A stretch of 12,919 bases of DNA from JANNHP01 sp031404455 (lineage in GTDB: Bacteria; Planctomycetota; JAJSAM01; JAJVHW01). Position 1 is the first letter of the stretch. The number at the start of each line of letters is the position of its first letter. The notes beneath the pieces were generated by a model. It was not told the origin of the DNA and searched no databases. It was given only the letters and a program-made list of their open reading frames with translations. This document shows, piece by piece, positions 5,795-12,834 of the stretch. A program made the translations under genes and the position numbers. The stretch covers positions 1-12,919 of the forward strand of contig JANNHP010000423.1 in NCBI GenBank assembly GCA_031404455.1. Reading direction: 5' to 3'.

Positions 5795-7835
5795 GGATGT
5801 CGAGGATCTCCTGCACCGCGGGCGTCAGCGCGTACCAGTCGAGGTCGGCGCCGATCGCGGAGATCCGGCGGCCCTCGGAGCGGTCGAGCAGGAGGCCGAT
5901 CGCCACGGTCGCCATCGCACGGCCGATGTCGGGCGAGGACTTGTCGCGGAGCAACGCCGCGAGCGGCGCGTACGACTCGGCGCCGCCGATCCGGCCGAGC
6001 GCGACGGCGGCTGAACCCTGCACGAACACGCTGCCGCCGTCCTTCACGAGACCGAGGAGGATCGTCACCGCTTCGCGGTCGCCGAGCATGCCGAGCGAGT
6101 GCGCGGCCTCGCGCTGCATCGCGGGCGTCGGAGCGTCCTTGAGCATCGTGCGCAGCACTTGCGCACCGGCCTCGCGGTCGTCGAGGAGCCCGATGGCCGC
6201 CGCGGCGTGCGCGCGGACCTCGGGGTCGCCGCGCTCGCTCGCGATCCGGCGGACGATCGCCGCCGATTCGGCATCGCCGGAGAGCCCCACCGCGATGCAG
6301 AGCGCGCCGCGGAGGTCGGAGTTCGCGCGCTCGTCGAGGTCGCGGCGCAGGAACTTCGCGATCTCCGGGTCCTTGCCCCGGCGGGCGAGGATCCCGAGGC
6401 CGATCGCCGCGAAGGGCTGCTCGAGCGCGTCGCCGTTGTCGTACGCCCAGCGCAGTTCGCGCACCGCGCGCTCCGGCCCGCTTCGGGCCAGCGCGATCGC
6501 GGCCATGTTGCGGCAGCCGCGGTCCTTGTCGAGCCGCAGCGTGCGAGCCAGCAGTTCGGCGGTGACGGCGTCGTCGCCCGGGGCGAGCGCGCCGAGTGCC
6601 AGGACCGAGGCCCGGCGGACGTCCACGTCGTCGTCGAGCGCCGCCTCGCGCAGCGCGGGCACGGCGGCCGCGTCGCCGAGCCGGGCCAGCCCGTGCGCGG
6701 CGTAGACGCGGCGCGTCGTCTCCGCGTGCCGGGCCGTTTTCGGTCCGGCGAGGATGCGTTCGAGATCCTCGCGCACCATCGCGCAACGCGTCAGGCCGAG
6801 CGCGCTCGCGCCCGCGGCGGCGATGTCCCAGGTGGCGCCTGCGCTCCTGGCCGAGTCGAGGAGGAATGGCGCCGACGCGGCCTCGCCACGCAGGCCGAGC
6901 GCGTACACCGAGAACGCACGGAGCCGGTCGGGCGCGTGGACGTCGGACGCAACGAGTTCCAGCGCGGATCGCACGTTCGACGAGCCCGACTCGGAGGGCA
7001 GGAGACCGAGTCCGAGCGCCGCGCCCTCGCGCACCATCTGGCCGCGGCGAGCGTTCCCGAGCACCGCGAGGAGCGGCGCGGCGTCGGCGGGATCGCCGGC
7101 CTTGCCGAGCGCGATCGCCGCGCCGGAAGCGACGTCGTCGTCGGGGTCCGAGAGTGCCCGCGTCAGCACTTCCTGCGCCTCGGCGCGCCAGAGCTCGGCG
7201 CGAGGCTTCGCCGGCTGGCCCGAAGGCGTGGTGCTCGCGCGGTCGAGCACGCGGCCGTGCACGTCGACGATCGACAGGCGGTTGGACTGCCACCACCGCA
7301 TCCAGTGCTCGAGAGGGATTCCGCCGGCCCCTTTCGTCTTCGGACGGTTCGGGTCGGTCCCGTTCGGGCCGGGCGTCTTCGGGCCGGGACCGCCGCCGCC
7401 GCCCGTCGTGGGTCCGCCGCTCTCGGGCGGCGAGCCGCCGCCGAGACCAGGTGTGCGCGGGCCGCCCGCGTCCCCGCCGCCGGTCGAGGGCCCCGCGCCG
7501 GTCGTCGGTCCGCCCGCGCCCTTGCCGCCGGGGGTCGTGGGACCGCCGCCTCCGCCCGCGCCGGTTCCCGTCTCGGGACCGCCGCCGCTGCCGCCGCCCG
7601 TCGTCGGCCCCTTCCCCGGATCGCCCGGTTCGGCCGGCGTCGTCGGTGCCGGAGGCGCGGGAGGGTCCGGATCCTTCGGCGGCGGAGGATCGTACGGGAC
7701 TTTGCCGCCCTCCGTCGGGTGCTCGCCGGGAGGCGACGGAGGCGACGGAGGCTGGTACGTGCCGCCGTGCGCGTACGCGGTCGCGGCGAGCGCACCGATC
7801 ACCACCGCCGCAGCGGATTGCATCGTCCTGCGCAT
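5790..7835 (-). CDS. Secreted HEAT-repeat protein with Gly/Pro-rich linker
   Basis: This 681-residue exported protein has a signal peptide MRRTMQSAAAVVIGALAATA, with likely cleavage after AYA (22), leaving HGGTYQPP at the mature N-terminus. A low-complexity linker rich in Gly, Pro and Thr covers about 28-170. A short conserved-looking LEHWMRWWQSNR (175-186) follows. From about 215 to the C-terminus are tandem HEAT/PBS-lyase-type helical repeats with the recurring pattern ASGAAIALGKAGDPADAAPL, VRREA-like starts and LG..GD turns. I associate the AHGG-plus-linker-plus-HEAT layout with planctomycetes. The family is a scaffold for protein contacts outside the cytoplasm; no enzyme motif is visible. 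ATG 7835 is chosen because GGGAGGAG lies 10 nt upstream and the signal peptide begins there. A candidate promoter lies at 7885-7912. The gene is divergent from the stress-protein operon. Confidence 0.85.
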   Translation of the reverse strand: MRRTMQSAAAVVIGALAATAYAHGGTYQPPSPPSPPGEHPTEGGKVPYDPPPPKDPDPPAPPAPTTPAEPGDPGKGPTTGGGSGGGPETGTGAGGGGGPTTPGGKGAGGPTTGAGPSTGGGDAGGPRTPGLGGGSPPESGGPTTGGGGGPGPKTPGPNGTDPNRPKTKGAGGIPLEHWMRWWQSNRLSIVDVHGRVLDRASTTPSGQPAKPRAELWRAEAQEVLTRALSDPDDDVASGAAIALGKAGDPADAAPLLAVLGNARRGQMVREGAALGLGLLPSESGSSNVRSALELVASDVHAPDRLRAFSVYALGLRGEAASAPFLLDSARSAGATWDIAAAGASALGLTRCAMVREDLERILAGPKTARHAETTRRVYAAHGLARLGDAAAVPALREAALDDDVDVRRASVLALGALAPGDDAVTAELLARTLRLDKDRGCRNMAAIALARSGPERAVRELRWAYDNGDALEQPFAAIGLGILARRGKDPEIAKFLRRDLDERANSDLRGALCIAVGLSGDAESAAIVRRIASERGDPEVRAHAAAAIGLLDDREAGAQVLRTMLKDAPTPAMQREAAHSLGMLGDREAVTILLGLVKDGGSVFVQGSAAVALGRIGGAESYAPLAALLRDKSSPDIGRAMATVAIGLLLDRSEGRRISAIGADLDWYALTPAVQEILDIL

Positions 7836-7884
7836 GAGGCCGGCGCTCCTCCCGACCGGCCCCCCGCTGGGCACGGCAGGCCGG

Positions 7885-7912
7885 AGACTACCTGAGGCGA
7901 CCCTGCCGTCAA
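7885..7912 (-). promoter_or_regulatory. Candidate sigma-70-type promoter for the HEAT-protein gene
   Basis: On the minus strand TTGACG (7907-7912) is followed after 16 bp by TAGTCT (7885-7890). This gives 5 of 6 and 3 of 6 consensus matches. A start site near 7878 would leave a leader of about 43 nt that includes the GGGAGGAG ribosome binding site. The site lies in the 134-bp spacer shared with the divergent universal stress protein gene. Confidence 0.35.
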
Positions 7913-7969
7913 CGGCCGGGCTTGGCGTTCCGTGTCTTCCGGCGGCATCTCGGACAGACTTCGTCGGCC

Positions 7970-8917
7970 ATGCACGCGTTCAAGAACCTCGTCGCCGGCA
8001 TCGACCTCTCCAACGCCGACCGCCTCGTGGACGACGCCGCCCTCGCGCCCGCGAGCCGCGCCGCCCGGGACAAGGCGATCGCGCTCGCGAAGCAGTCGCA
8101 GGGCCGGGTCCATCTCCTGACGGCGCTCGACCTCGACGCCTACTCCGAGACGATCGTGCTCAAGAGCGGGCCGAAGGGCGGGCCTTCGATCCACGATCTC
8201 GCGACGCTCTACCTCGAATCCGCCGCCCGTCCGGCGCGCGCGGGCGGGGTCGAGACGACGACCGAGGTCGCCGTCGGACGACCCGCGGAATCGATCCTCG
8301 CCGACGTGCAGAAGAACCGCCGCGACCTGGTCGTCGTCGGCACCCGCGAGCGGTCCACGCTCGCGCGCAACCTGCTCGGCAGCACGGCACTCGCGCTCTT
8401 GCGCCGCTGCCCGGTGCCCGTGTGGGTCGCGCGGCGCGGCCACGACCACGGCGAGAAGGTCGTCCTCGCGTCGGTCGGGATCGGCGACCTCGCGGTGGAC
8501 GTGCTGCGCGCGGCGCAGGCGATCGCGGCGGCGTCGGGCGCGGCGCTCCACGTGCTCCACGTCGTCGACCTCCCCGCCGCGGCGGTGCTGCGCGCGGGCG
8601 CGGCCGACCGCGAGACCGTCGAGTGGTACCGCCGCCAGCGCCGCGAGCGCGCGGAGGCCGAGGTGCCGCGTCTCGTGGCCGAGGCGCTCGGCGACGCGGC
8701 GCAGTGCTCCGTCCACCTCGTCGACGGCGAGACGGCCGACGCCATCCTCGACCACGCGCGGCGCCTCGAGGCCGACGTGGTCGTGCTGGGATCGGTCGTC
8801 CAGAGCGGCGTGAAGGCTCTCCTCCTCGGCAGCACCGCCGAGAAGGTGCTGCCCGCGCTCGAGACGTCGCTGCTCCTCGTCAAGCCGACGACGACGTCGC
8901 TGCCCGCGCACCGATGA
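7970..8917 (+). CDS. Tandem-domain universal stress protein (UspA family)
   Basis: This 315-residue cytoplasmic protein has two Usp domains. Domain 1 spans about 3-153 (FKNLVAGIDLS at the first strand; DLVVVGTRERSTLARNLLGS, 119-138, then CPVPVWVA). Domain 2 spans about 163-306 (KVVLASVGIGDLA; DVVVLGSVVQSGVKALLLGS, 269-288, then SLLLVKP). The ATP-binding signature of the family is G-x2-G-x9-G-S/T. Here both copies keep the first Gly and the final GST, but the second Gly is Glu in domain 1 and Val in domain 2, so nucleotide binding may be altered. ATG 7970 is chosen because the first Usp strand begins just after it; no clear ribosome binding site is seen. Its stop overlaps the next gene by ATGA, indicating translational coupling with an RNA methyltransferase. 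Confidence 0.85.
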   Translation: MHAFKNLVAGIDLSNADRLVDDAALAPASRAARDKAIALAKQSQGRVHLLTALDLDAYSETIVLKSGPKGGPSIHDLATLYLESAARPARAGGVETTTEVAVGRPAESILADVQKNRRDLVVVGTRERSTLARNLLGSTALALLRRCPVPVWVARRGHDHGEKVVLASVGIGDLAVDVLRAAQAIAAASGAALHVLHVVDLPAAAVLRAGAADRETVEWYRRQRRERAEAEVPRLVAEALGDAAQCSVHLVDGETADAILDHARRLEADVVVLGSVVQSGVKALLLGSTAEKVLPALETSLLLVKPTTTSLPAHR

Positions 8918-9723
8918 GGATCGTGCCGGTCGAGGGCATCGACGACCCGCGGGTCGCCGATTACCGCTCGATGCGGCGTTTTGCGGCGCTGCGCCAGGGA
9001 CGGCGTTTCGTCGCCGAGGGCACGCGCGTCCTCGTCCATCTGCTCGCGAGTCCGCTGCGGGTCCGCTCGCTCCTCCTCGAACCGGCGCAGTTGGAGATCT
9101 TCCGCGCGCAACTCGAAGCGAGGCCCGAGGCCGATCTCGACGTCTTCGTCACGTCGAAGGAGGAGGTGCAGCGCATCGTCGGCTTCCAGGTCCACCACGG
9201 CGCCATGGCCGTGGCCGACGAACCGGATGCGACCGATCTCTTCGAGTTTGCACGGGCGACGAAGGACCACGTGCTCGTGGCGCTCGACGGCGTGTCCGCC
9301 TCCGAGAACGTCGGCGCGATCGTCCGCAGCATGGCGGGTCTCGGCGCCGACGGGCTCATCGTGGACCGCGTCACGTGCGACCCGTACGTCCGCCGCGCGG
9401 CGCGCGTGTCGATGGGCGCCATCTTCCGCATGCCCGTGTGGCGCGTCGACGACCTCCCCGCGACGATCGCGCGTCTGCGCACCGAGTGCGGCACCCGCTC
9501 CGTCGCCGCGCACAACTACCCGCCCGTCGAGGATCTCGACCGCGCCGATCTCGCGGGCAACCTGCTCATCGCCCTCGGCAGCGAGGCGACCGGCCTCTCC
9601 CCCGCCGTGATCGCCGCGTGCGACCGCTCCGTGATGATCCCGATGCGCGGCGACTGGGGCTGCATCAACGTCGCGGCGGCAGCGGCGGCGTTCCTGTGGG
9701 AGGTCGCGCGGCGGCGGCGGTGA
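8914..9723 (+). CDS. SpoU/TrmH-family RNA 2'-O-methyltransferase
   Basis: This 269-residue enzyme of the SPOUT (trefoil-knot) class is predicted to methylate a ribose 2'-OH in rRNA or tRNA from S-adenosylmethionine. An N-terminal substrate-binding region (about 12-105) includes RQGRRFVAEGTRVL (27-40), typical of rRNA-acting members. The three SpoU motifs follow: LDGVSASENVGAIVRSM (124-140; Asn and Arg of motif 1), IALGSEATGLSP (219-230; Glu of motif 2, with Ser where Asn is usual) and IPMRGDWGCINVAAAAAAF (242-260; motif 3, where CIN replaces the common SLN). The start ATG shares ATGA (8914-8917) with the stop of the universal stress protein gene. The gene converges with the lipoprotein gene, with only 3 bp between the two stop codons. 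The precise target cannot be told from the sequence. Confidence 0.88.
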   Translation: MRIVPVEGIDDPRVADYRSMRRFAALRQGRRFVAEGTRVLVHLLASPLRVRSLLLEPAQLEIFRAQLEARPEADLDVFVTSKEEVQRIVGFQVHHGAMAVADEPDATDLFEFARATKDHVLVALDGVSASENVGAIVRSMAGLGADGLIVDRVTCDPYVRRAARVSMGAIFRMPVWRVDDLPATIARLRTECGTRSVAAHNYPPVEDLDRADLAGNLLIALGSEATGLSPAVIAACDRSVMIPMRGDWGCINVAAAAAAFLWEVARRRR

Positions 9724-9726
9724 GTG

Positions 9727-10230
9727 TCAGCGCGGGTGCTTCGCGGCGTAGGTCCGCAGCATGTCGCGCAGCGCGTCCGTGATCTCCGACTGATAGCGAT
9801 CTCGCAAATGAGGAACGGTGATCTCCGGCGCCCGCTTGTCCACCTCCTCCGCCAGCTCGGACATCTCCTCGGCGAGGCTCGGGGACAACCTGGTGAGTGC
9901 GACGTACCGGTACCGCTCCTCCCGTTCCATCTCCTCGTCGCGCCGCAAGGAGTCCTTCAGCACCTCGATCTCGAAGCGCATCCGATCGAGCAGATCGCGC
10001 TGACGGATCGCAGAGATGATCTCGACGGGCCTCGACTCTTCAGCCGGCAGTCGTTCCAGTGCCTGCACACCTTCAGCGGGACTCGTGTGCGACGGCGACT
10101 GCTCGATCGTCGCGCTCACCGGCGGTGAGTCGGCAGCGTCAGTGAACTCGTTCACCCCATCCCCAGCGCACGAAGCGGCGAGAAGGACCGCGAGCAATCC
10201 GAGACCGAAGCGACTGACGCGAGAGGCCAT
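9727..10230 (-). CDS. Small candidate lipoprotein with coiled-coil region
   Basis: This 167-residue protein starts MASRVSRFGLGLLAVLLAAS followed by Cys21 (LLAASCAGDG), a lipobox-like site with Ala rather than Leu at -3. Lipid anchoring is therefore likely but not certain; a plain signal peptide is the alternative. Residues 30-70 are Ser/Pro/Glu-rich and probably disordered. From about 75 to 160 the sequence is charged and helical with heptad-like Leu/Ile spacing (RQRDLLDRMRFEIEVLKDSL, SLAEEMSELAEEVDKRAPEI), suggesting a coiled coil. ATG 10230 is well supported by GGAGG 5 nt upstream (10236-10240). It lies 65 bp downstream of the HEPN-partner gene on the same strand, but the space and its own strong ribosome binding site suggest it need not belong to that pair. 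The family is not recognised. Confidence 0.7.
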   Translation of the reverse strand: MASRVSRFGLGLLAVLLAASCAGDGVNEFTDAADSPPVSATIEQSPSHTSPAEGVQALERLPAEESRPVEIISAIRQRDLLDRMRFEIEVLKDSLRRDEEMEREERYRYVALTRLSPSLAEEMSELAEEVDKRAPEITVPHLRDRYQSEITDALRDMLRTYAAKHPR

Positions 10231-10295
10231 GGAGCCCTCCGCTCTCTCCATCGGCCGGACCGACATCGTTCGATGAGGCAGACCCCTCGGCGCGG

Positions 10296-10622
10296 CTACT
10301 TCCGCGCCGACGCGGCCGTCTTACGGCGACGCGCCGCGCGCTGAGAACGCGTCTTCGGAAGGCGGTCAGCGTAGTACTTCGCGGTGTTCTCGCGGTTGAC
10401 CGCGCTCACGAGTGCCGGAAGCGGCTCATCGCCCCAGAGATCGTCGATGACGGTCCATGCGAACTCGCGGACGATCTCCGGCGGATCGTCGGGGGCGTTC
10501 AACAACTTGATCCGCGTTTCGCCGGAGTGCGGATCGTCGGGCATCGGACCCGTGATGACGCTCGTTCCCGGAAAGCGCTTCAGCAGCGCCTTGATCAGCT
10601 TCGCGATCCGCGGGTCCTTCAT
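10296..10622 (-). CDS. Small protein of unknown family encoded with HEPN gene
   Basis: This 108-residue protein begins MKDPRIAKLIKALLKRFPGT. A short strand-like segment SVITG (21-25) precedes an acidic DDPHSGETRIKLLNAPDD (29-46). A helical PEIVREFAWTVIDDLW (48-63) follows, then LVSAVNRENTAKYYADRL (71-88). The C-terminal 20 residues form a highly basic, Lys/Arg/Ala-rich tail that could contact nucleic acid. The nucleotidyltransferase motif expected of an MNT partner (G-S-x10-D-x-D) is absent. The ATG overlaps the HEPN stop as ATGA (10619-10622), so the two are translationally coupled. By position it could be the antitoxin or regulator of the HEPN protein; this is inference. I do not recognise the family. 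Confidence 0.7.
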   Translation of the reverse strand: MKDPRIAKLIKALLKRFPGTSVITGPMPDDPHSGETRIKLLNAPDDPPEIVREFAWTVIDDLWGDEPLPALVSAVNRENTAKYYADRLPKTRSQRAARRRKTAASARK

Positions 10623-10975
10623 GCCGTCACCTCTTCGACGAACGCCCGAACACCCTCGACGCAGGCTGCAAGACGTCCCGGCGCGATCGAGTCGTCGTCG
10701 TAGTCCGCCATGACGCGCAAGTCGCGCATCGAATCGAACAGCGCTCGATCGGATCGCCGCCCGCGCACGAGAGAGACATTGTTCATCACCACGACGTGGC
10801 TCCACTCTACCGCTCCGCTCTGGAGCCGGCCAGGCGTCCAACTTCGTCGCGTCAGCGCGTGCACCGCAGCCTGGAACATCGCGTAGTAGTACCGGCTCGC
10901 CGCCGCGTCGGGGAGGCCGAGTGCCGCGAGGGCTTCGCCCGCCCTGAGGTTGTTGCGCGCCTTGTCTTTCAGCAT
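10619..10975 (-). CDS. HEPN-domain protein
   Basis: This 118-residue all-helical protein matches the HEPN domain. It has MLKDKARNNLRAGEALAALG (1-20, first helix), ASRYYYAMFQAAVHAL (26-41, the conserved A-S-R-x-Y-Y-A-x-F segment), a loop, and RDLRVMADYDD (84-94, the second conserved segment with Arg and ADY). HEPN proteins are often RNA-cleaving toxins or partners of nucleotidyltransferases. Many relatives have His directly after the YYAxF motif; here it is Gln35, and no R-x4-6-H motif is apparent elsewhere, so RNase activity is uncertain. ATG 10975 is preferred over the in-frame TTG at 10990, and neither has a clear ribosome binding site. The gene overlaps its small partner by 4 nt. Local base composition is lower in GC than the flanking housekeeping genes. 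Confidence 0.8.
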   Translation of the reverse strand: MLKDKARNNLRAGEALAALGLPDAAASRYYYAMFQAAVHALTRRSWTPGRLQSGAVEWSHVVVMNNVSLVRGRRSDRALFDSMRDLRVMADYDDDSIAPGRLAACVEGVRAFVEEVTA

Positions 10976-11071
10976 GAGCCGACAACACAAGGACTGTCCG
11001 GACGGCCGAAAGGTGGCAACTGCGACCGCAGAATTCGCGAGAGCGCGACCGAGTGTGGAACGACCGCGCGG

Positions 11072-12388
11072 CTACTTCGCCTTCGCTTTCACGCCCACGC
11101 ACGTGTAGTCGAACCCCTTCGACGGCAGGTCGTAGCTCACGTAGCAGTTGCGGCCGTCGAAGATGACCGGCTTCTTGAGCAGGCTCTTGATTCGGTCGAA
11201 GTCCGGGTGGCGGAACTCGTTCCACTCGGTGAGGACGAGGAGGGCGTCGGCGCCGTCGATCGCCTCGTAGTTCTTCTTGCAGTACGTCACGCGGTCGCCG
11301 AAGTGGTGCTTCCTCGCCTCCTCCATCGCGACGGGATCGCAGACGCGCACCTTCGCGCCGCGTTCGAGGAGTCCGTTGACGACGACGATCGACGGCGCCT
11401 CGCGCATGTCGTCGGTCTGCGGCTTGAAGGAGAGCCCCCAGACGCCGAACGTGCGGCCTGCGAGATCCGCGCCGAAGTGCGCCTCGATCTTGCGCAGGAT
11501 CCAGCGCTTCTGCGACTCGTTGACGTCCTCGACGGCCTTCAGCACCTTGAAGTCGTAGCCCGCGGCCTCGGCCGTCTTGACGATCGCCTTCACGTCCTTC
11601 GGGAAGCACGAGCCGCCGTATCCGATGCCGGGGAAGAGGAACGACGGCCCGATGCGCGCGTCGAGCCCGATGCCGCGGCGAACCTGGTCAACGTTGGCGC
11701 CGACCCGCTCGCAGACGTTGGCGATCTCGTTCATGAAGCTGATGCGCGTGGCGAGCATCGCGTTCGCGGCGTACTTCGTCAGCTCGGCACTCTCGACGTC
11801 CATGCAGACGATCGGCTTGCCGGTGCGGACGAACGGCGCGTACAGCTCCTTCATGATCTCGGCCGTGCGCGGGTCGTCGCAGCCGACGACGACGCGATCG
11901 GGCTTCATGAAGTCGTCGATCGCGGCGCCTTCCTTCAGGAACTCGGGGTTGCTGACCACGTCGAACGGGTGCGTCGTCTCCGCGCGAATCGCCGCCGCCA
12001 CGCGCCGCGCGGTGCCGCACGGGACGGTGCTCTTGTCCACGATCACCTTGAAGCCGTCCATGCACTTGCCGATCGCCTTCGCGACCGCCAGCACGGCCGA
12101 GAGGTCCGAAGAGCCGTCGTCGCCGGGCGGCGTGCCAACGGCGATGAAGAGGACGAGCGACTTCTTCACCGCGTCGGCGAGGTCGGTCGTGAACGTGAGC
12201 CGCTCCTCGGCGACGTTGCGCTTGACGAGTTCCTCGAGACCGGGCTCGTAGATCGGGATCTTCCCGGCCTTCAGCGCGTCGATCTTCGCGGCGACGTTGT
12301 CCACGCAGATGACGTTGTTGCCCGTCTCCGCGAAGCAGGTCCCGGCGACGAGCCCCACGTAGCCCGAGCCGATGACGGCGATCTTCAT
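11072..12388 (-). CDS. ugd: UDP-glucose 6-dehydrogenase
   Basis: This enzyme oxidises UDP-glucose to UDP-glucuronate with two NAD+, feeding exopolysaccharide, capsule or lipid-linked sugar synthesis in the cytoplasm. The 438-residue length is normal. Visible signatures are MKIAVIGSGYVG (1-12, NAD loop), YEPGLEELV (47-55), FIAVGTPPGDDGSSDL (81-96), DKSTVPCGTA (118-127), NPEFLKEGAAIDDF (147-160), ELTKYAANAMLATRISFMNE (202-221, with Lys205), GYGGSCFPKD (256-265, with catalytic Cys261) and FKPQTDDMREAPS (321-333). All key residues are present. The start is fixed by GAGGAG at 12395-12400. Just upstream in the leader, 12408-12414 pairs with 12418-12424 around a 3-base loop, a small hairpin that may affect translation. 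No other sugar-nucleotide genes are in view. Members are also called tuaD or kfiD, and UDP-GlcNAc or mannosamine dehydrogenases are close relatives. Confidence 0.95.
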   Translation of the reverse strand: MKIAVIGSGYVGLVAGTCFAETGNNVICVDNVAAKIDALKAGKIPIYEPGLEELVKRNVAEERLTFTTDLADAVKKSLVLFIAVGTPPGDDGSSDLSAVLAVAKAIGKCMDGFKVIVDKSTVPCGTARRVAAAIRAETTHPFDVVSNPEFLKEGAAIDDFMKPDRVVVGCDDPRTAEIMKELYAPFVRTGKPIVCMDVESAELTKYAANAMLATRISFMNEIANVCERVGANVDQVRRGIGLDARIGPSFLFPGIGYGGSCFPKDVKAIVKTAEAAGYDFKVLKAVEDVNESQKRWILRKIEAHFGADLAGRTFGVWGLSFKPQTDDMREAPSIVVVNGLLERGAKVRVCDPVAMEEARKHHFGDRVTYCKKNYEAIDGADALLVLTEWNEFRHPDFDRIKSLLKKPVIFDGRNCYVSYDLPSKGFDYTCVGVKAKAK

Positions 12389-12407
12389 GAGCGTCTCCTC
12401 GAAGTCG

Positions 12408-12424
12408 CGGGCGGCCCCCGCCCG
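12408..12424 (-). other. Small triloop hairpin in the ugd leader
   Basis: CGGGCGG (12408-12414) pairs perfectly with CCGCCCG (12418-12424) around a 3-base loop, 7 nt upstream of the ugd ribosome binding site. It could influence mRNA stability or translation start. Short GC stems occur by chance at this base composition, so the weight is low. Confidence 0.3.
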
Positions 12425-12539
12425 AGCGCGCAGATCCTAGGAGTCCGGGTGCGAAATGCCACGATCGCCGTCGCGCGCGCAGAGCCGCCGCGCGCGAGGT
12501 GTGACACGCATCGCGCGGGGCCCACCGCTGACGAAGAAG

Positions 12540-12567
12540 TTGACCCCCTCCCCGCGATGCCCAAGAT
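12540..12567 (+). promoter_or_regulatory. Weak candidate promoter for the tRNA pair
   Basis: TTGACC (12540-12545) is followed after 16 bp by CAAGAT (12562-12567), 5 of 6 and 3 of 6 consensus matches, with a GC-rich discriminator (GGCGCGAC) typical of stable-RNA promoters. It lies 58 bp upstream of tRNA-Val. The rest of the 236-bp spacer between ugd and tRNA-Val (12389-12624) shows no gene I can support. Confidence 0.3.
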
Positions 12568-12624
12568 GGCGCGACTTCCGACGGACCGGGGGCCCGACCT
12601 CCGCGAAGCCGCGAGTGCCCGAAC

Positions 12625-12700
12625 GGGCGATTAGCTCAGCTGGTAGAGCACATCCCTTACACGGATGGTGTCGCAGGTTCGAGCCCTGCATCGCCCACCA
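12625..12700 (+). tRNA. tRNA-Val (anticodon UAC)
   Basis: A complete 76-nt cloverleaf can be drawn. The acceptor GGGCGAT (12625-12631) pairs with ATCGCCC (12690-12696). The D-arm is GCTC/GAGC. The anticodon stem CATCC/GGATG (12651-12655, 12663-12667) encloses loop CTTACAC with TAC at 12658-12660. The T-arm is GCAGG/CCTGC with loop TTCGAGC. The discriminator is A12697 and CCA is encoded at 12698-12700. Confidence 0.97.
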
Positions 12701-12757
12701 GCCGGGCTGCCCCGACGTTCCGACGACTCAGACAAGAACGAACTCATCGCGCCAAGT

Positions 12758-12834
12758 GGGGGCGTAGCTCAATTGGTTAGAGCACCGGACTGTCGATCCG
12801 GAGGTTGCGGGTTCGACCCCCGTCGCCCTCGCCA
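12758..12834 (+). tRNA. tRNA-Asp (anticodon GUC)
   Basis: A complete 77-nt cloverleaf can be drawn. The acceptor GGGGGCG (12758-12764) pairs with CGCCCTC, with one G-U pair at the second position. The anticodon stem CCGGA/TCCGG encloses loop CTGTCGA with GTC at 12792-12794. The T-arm is GCGGG/CCCGT with loop TTCGACC. The discriminator is G12831 and CCA is encoded at 12832-12834. It lies 57 bp after tRNA-Val, so both probably come from one transcript. Its 3' end is repeated in inverted orientation just beyond the terminator. Confidence 0.97.

Noticed and set aside
6754..9723. Very long plus-strand open frame across the HEAT gene and stress-protein gene
   Set aside because: It is open because of high GC. 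Its translation over the HEAT region is low-complexity Pro/Arg/Ser, and only its last part (from 8914) is a real gene, the SpoU methyltransferase.
11035..11048. Hairpin TCGCG/CGCGA as terminator after ugd
   Set aside because: The stem is only 5 bp with no U-tract and is expected by chance at this GC content.
12437..12691. Minus-strand reading frame of 84 codons crossing tRNA-Val
   Set aside because: It is antisense to a complete tRNA, a common source of false small proteins, and it has no domain or ribosome binding site support.
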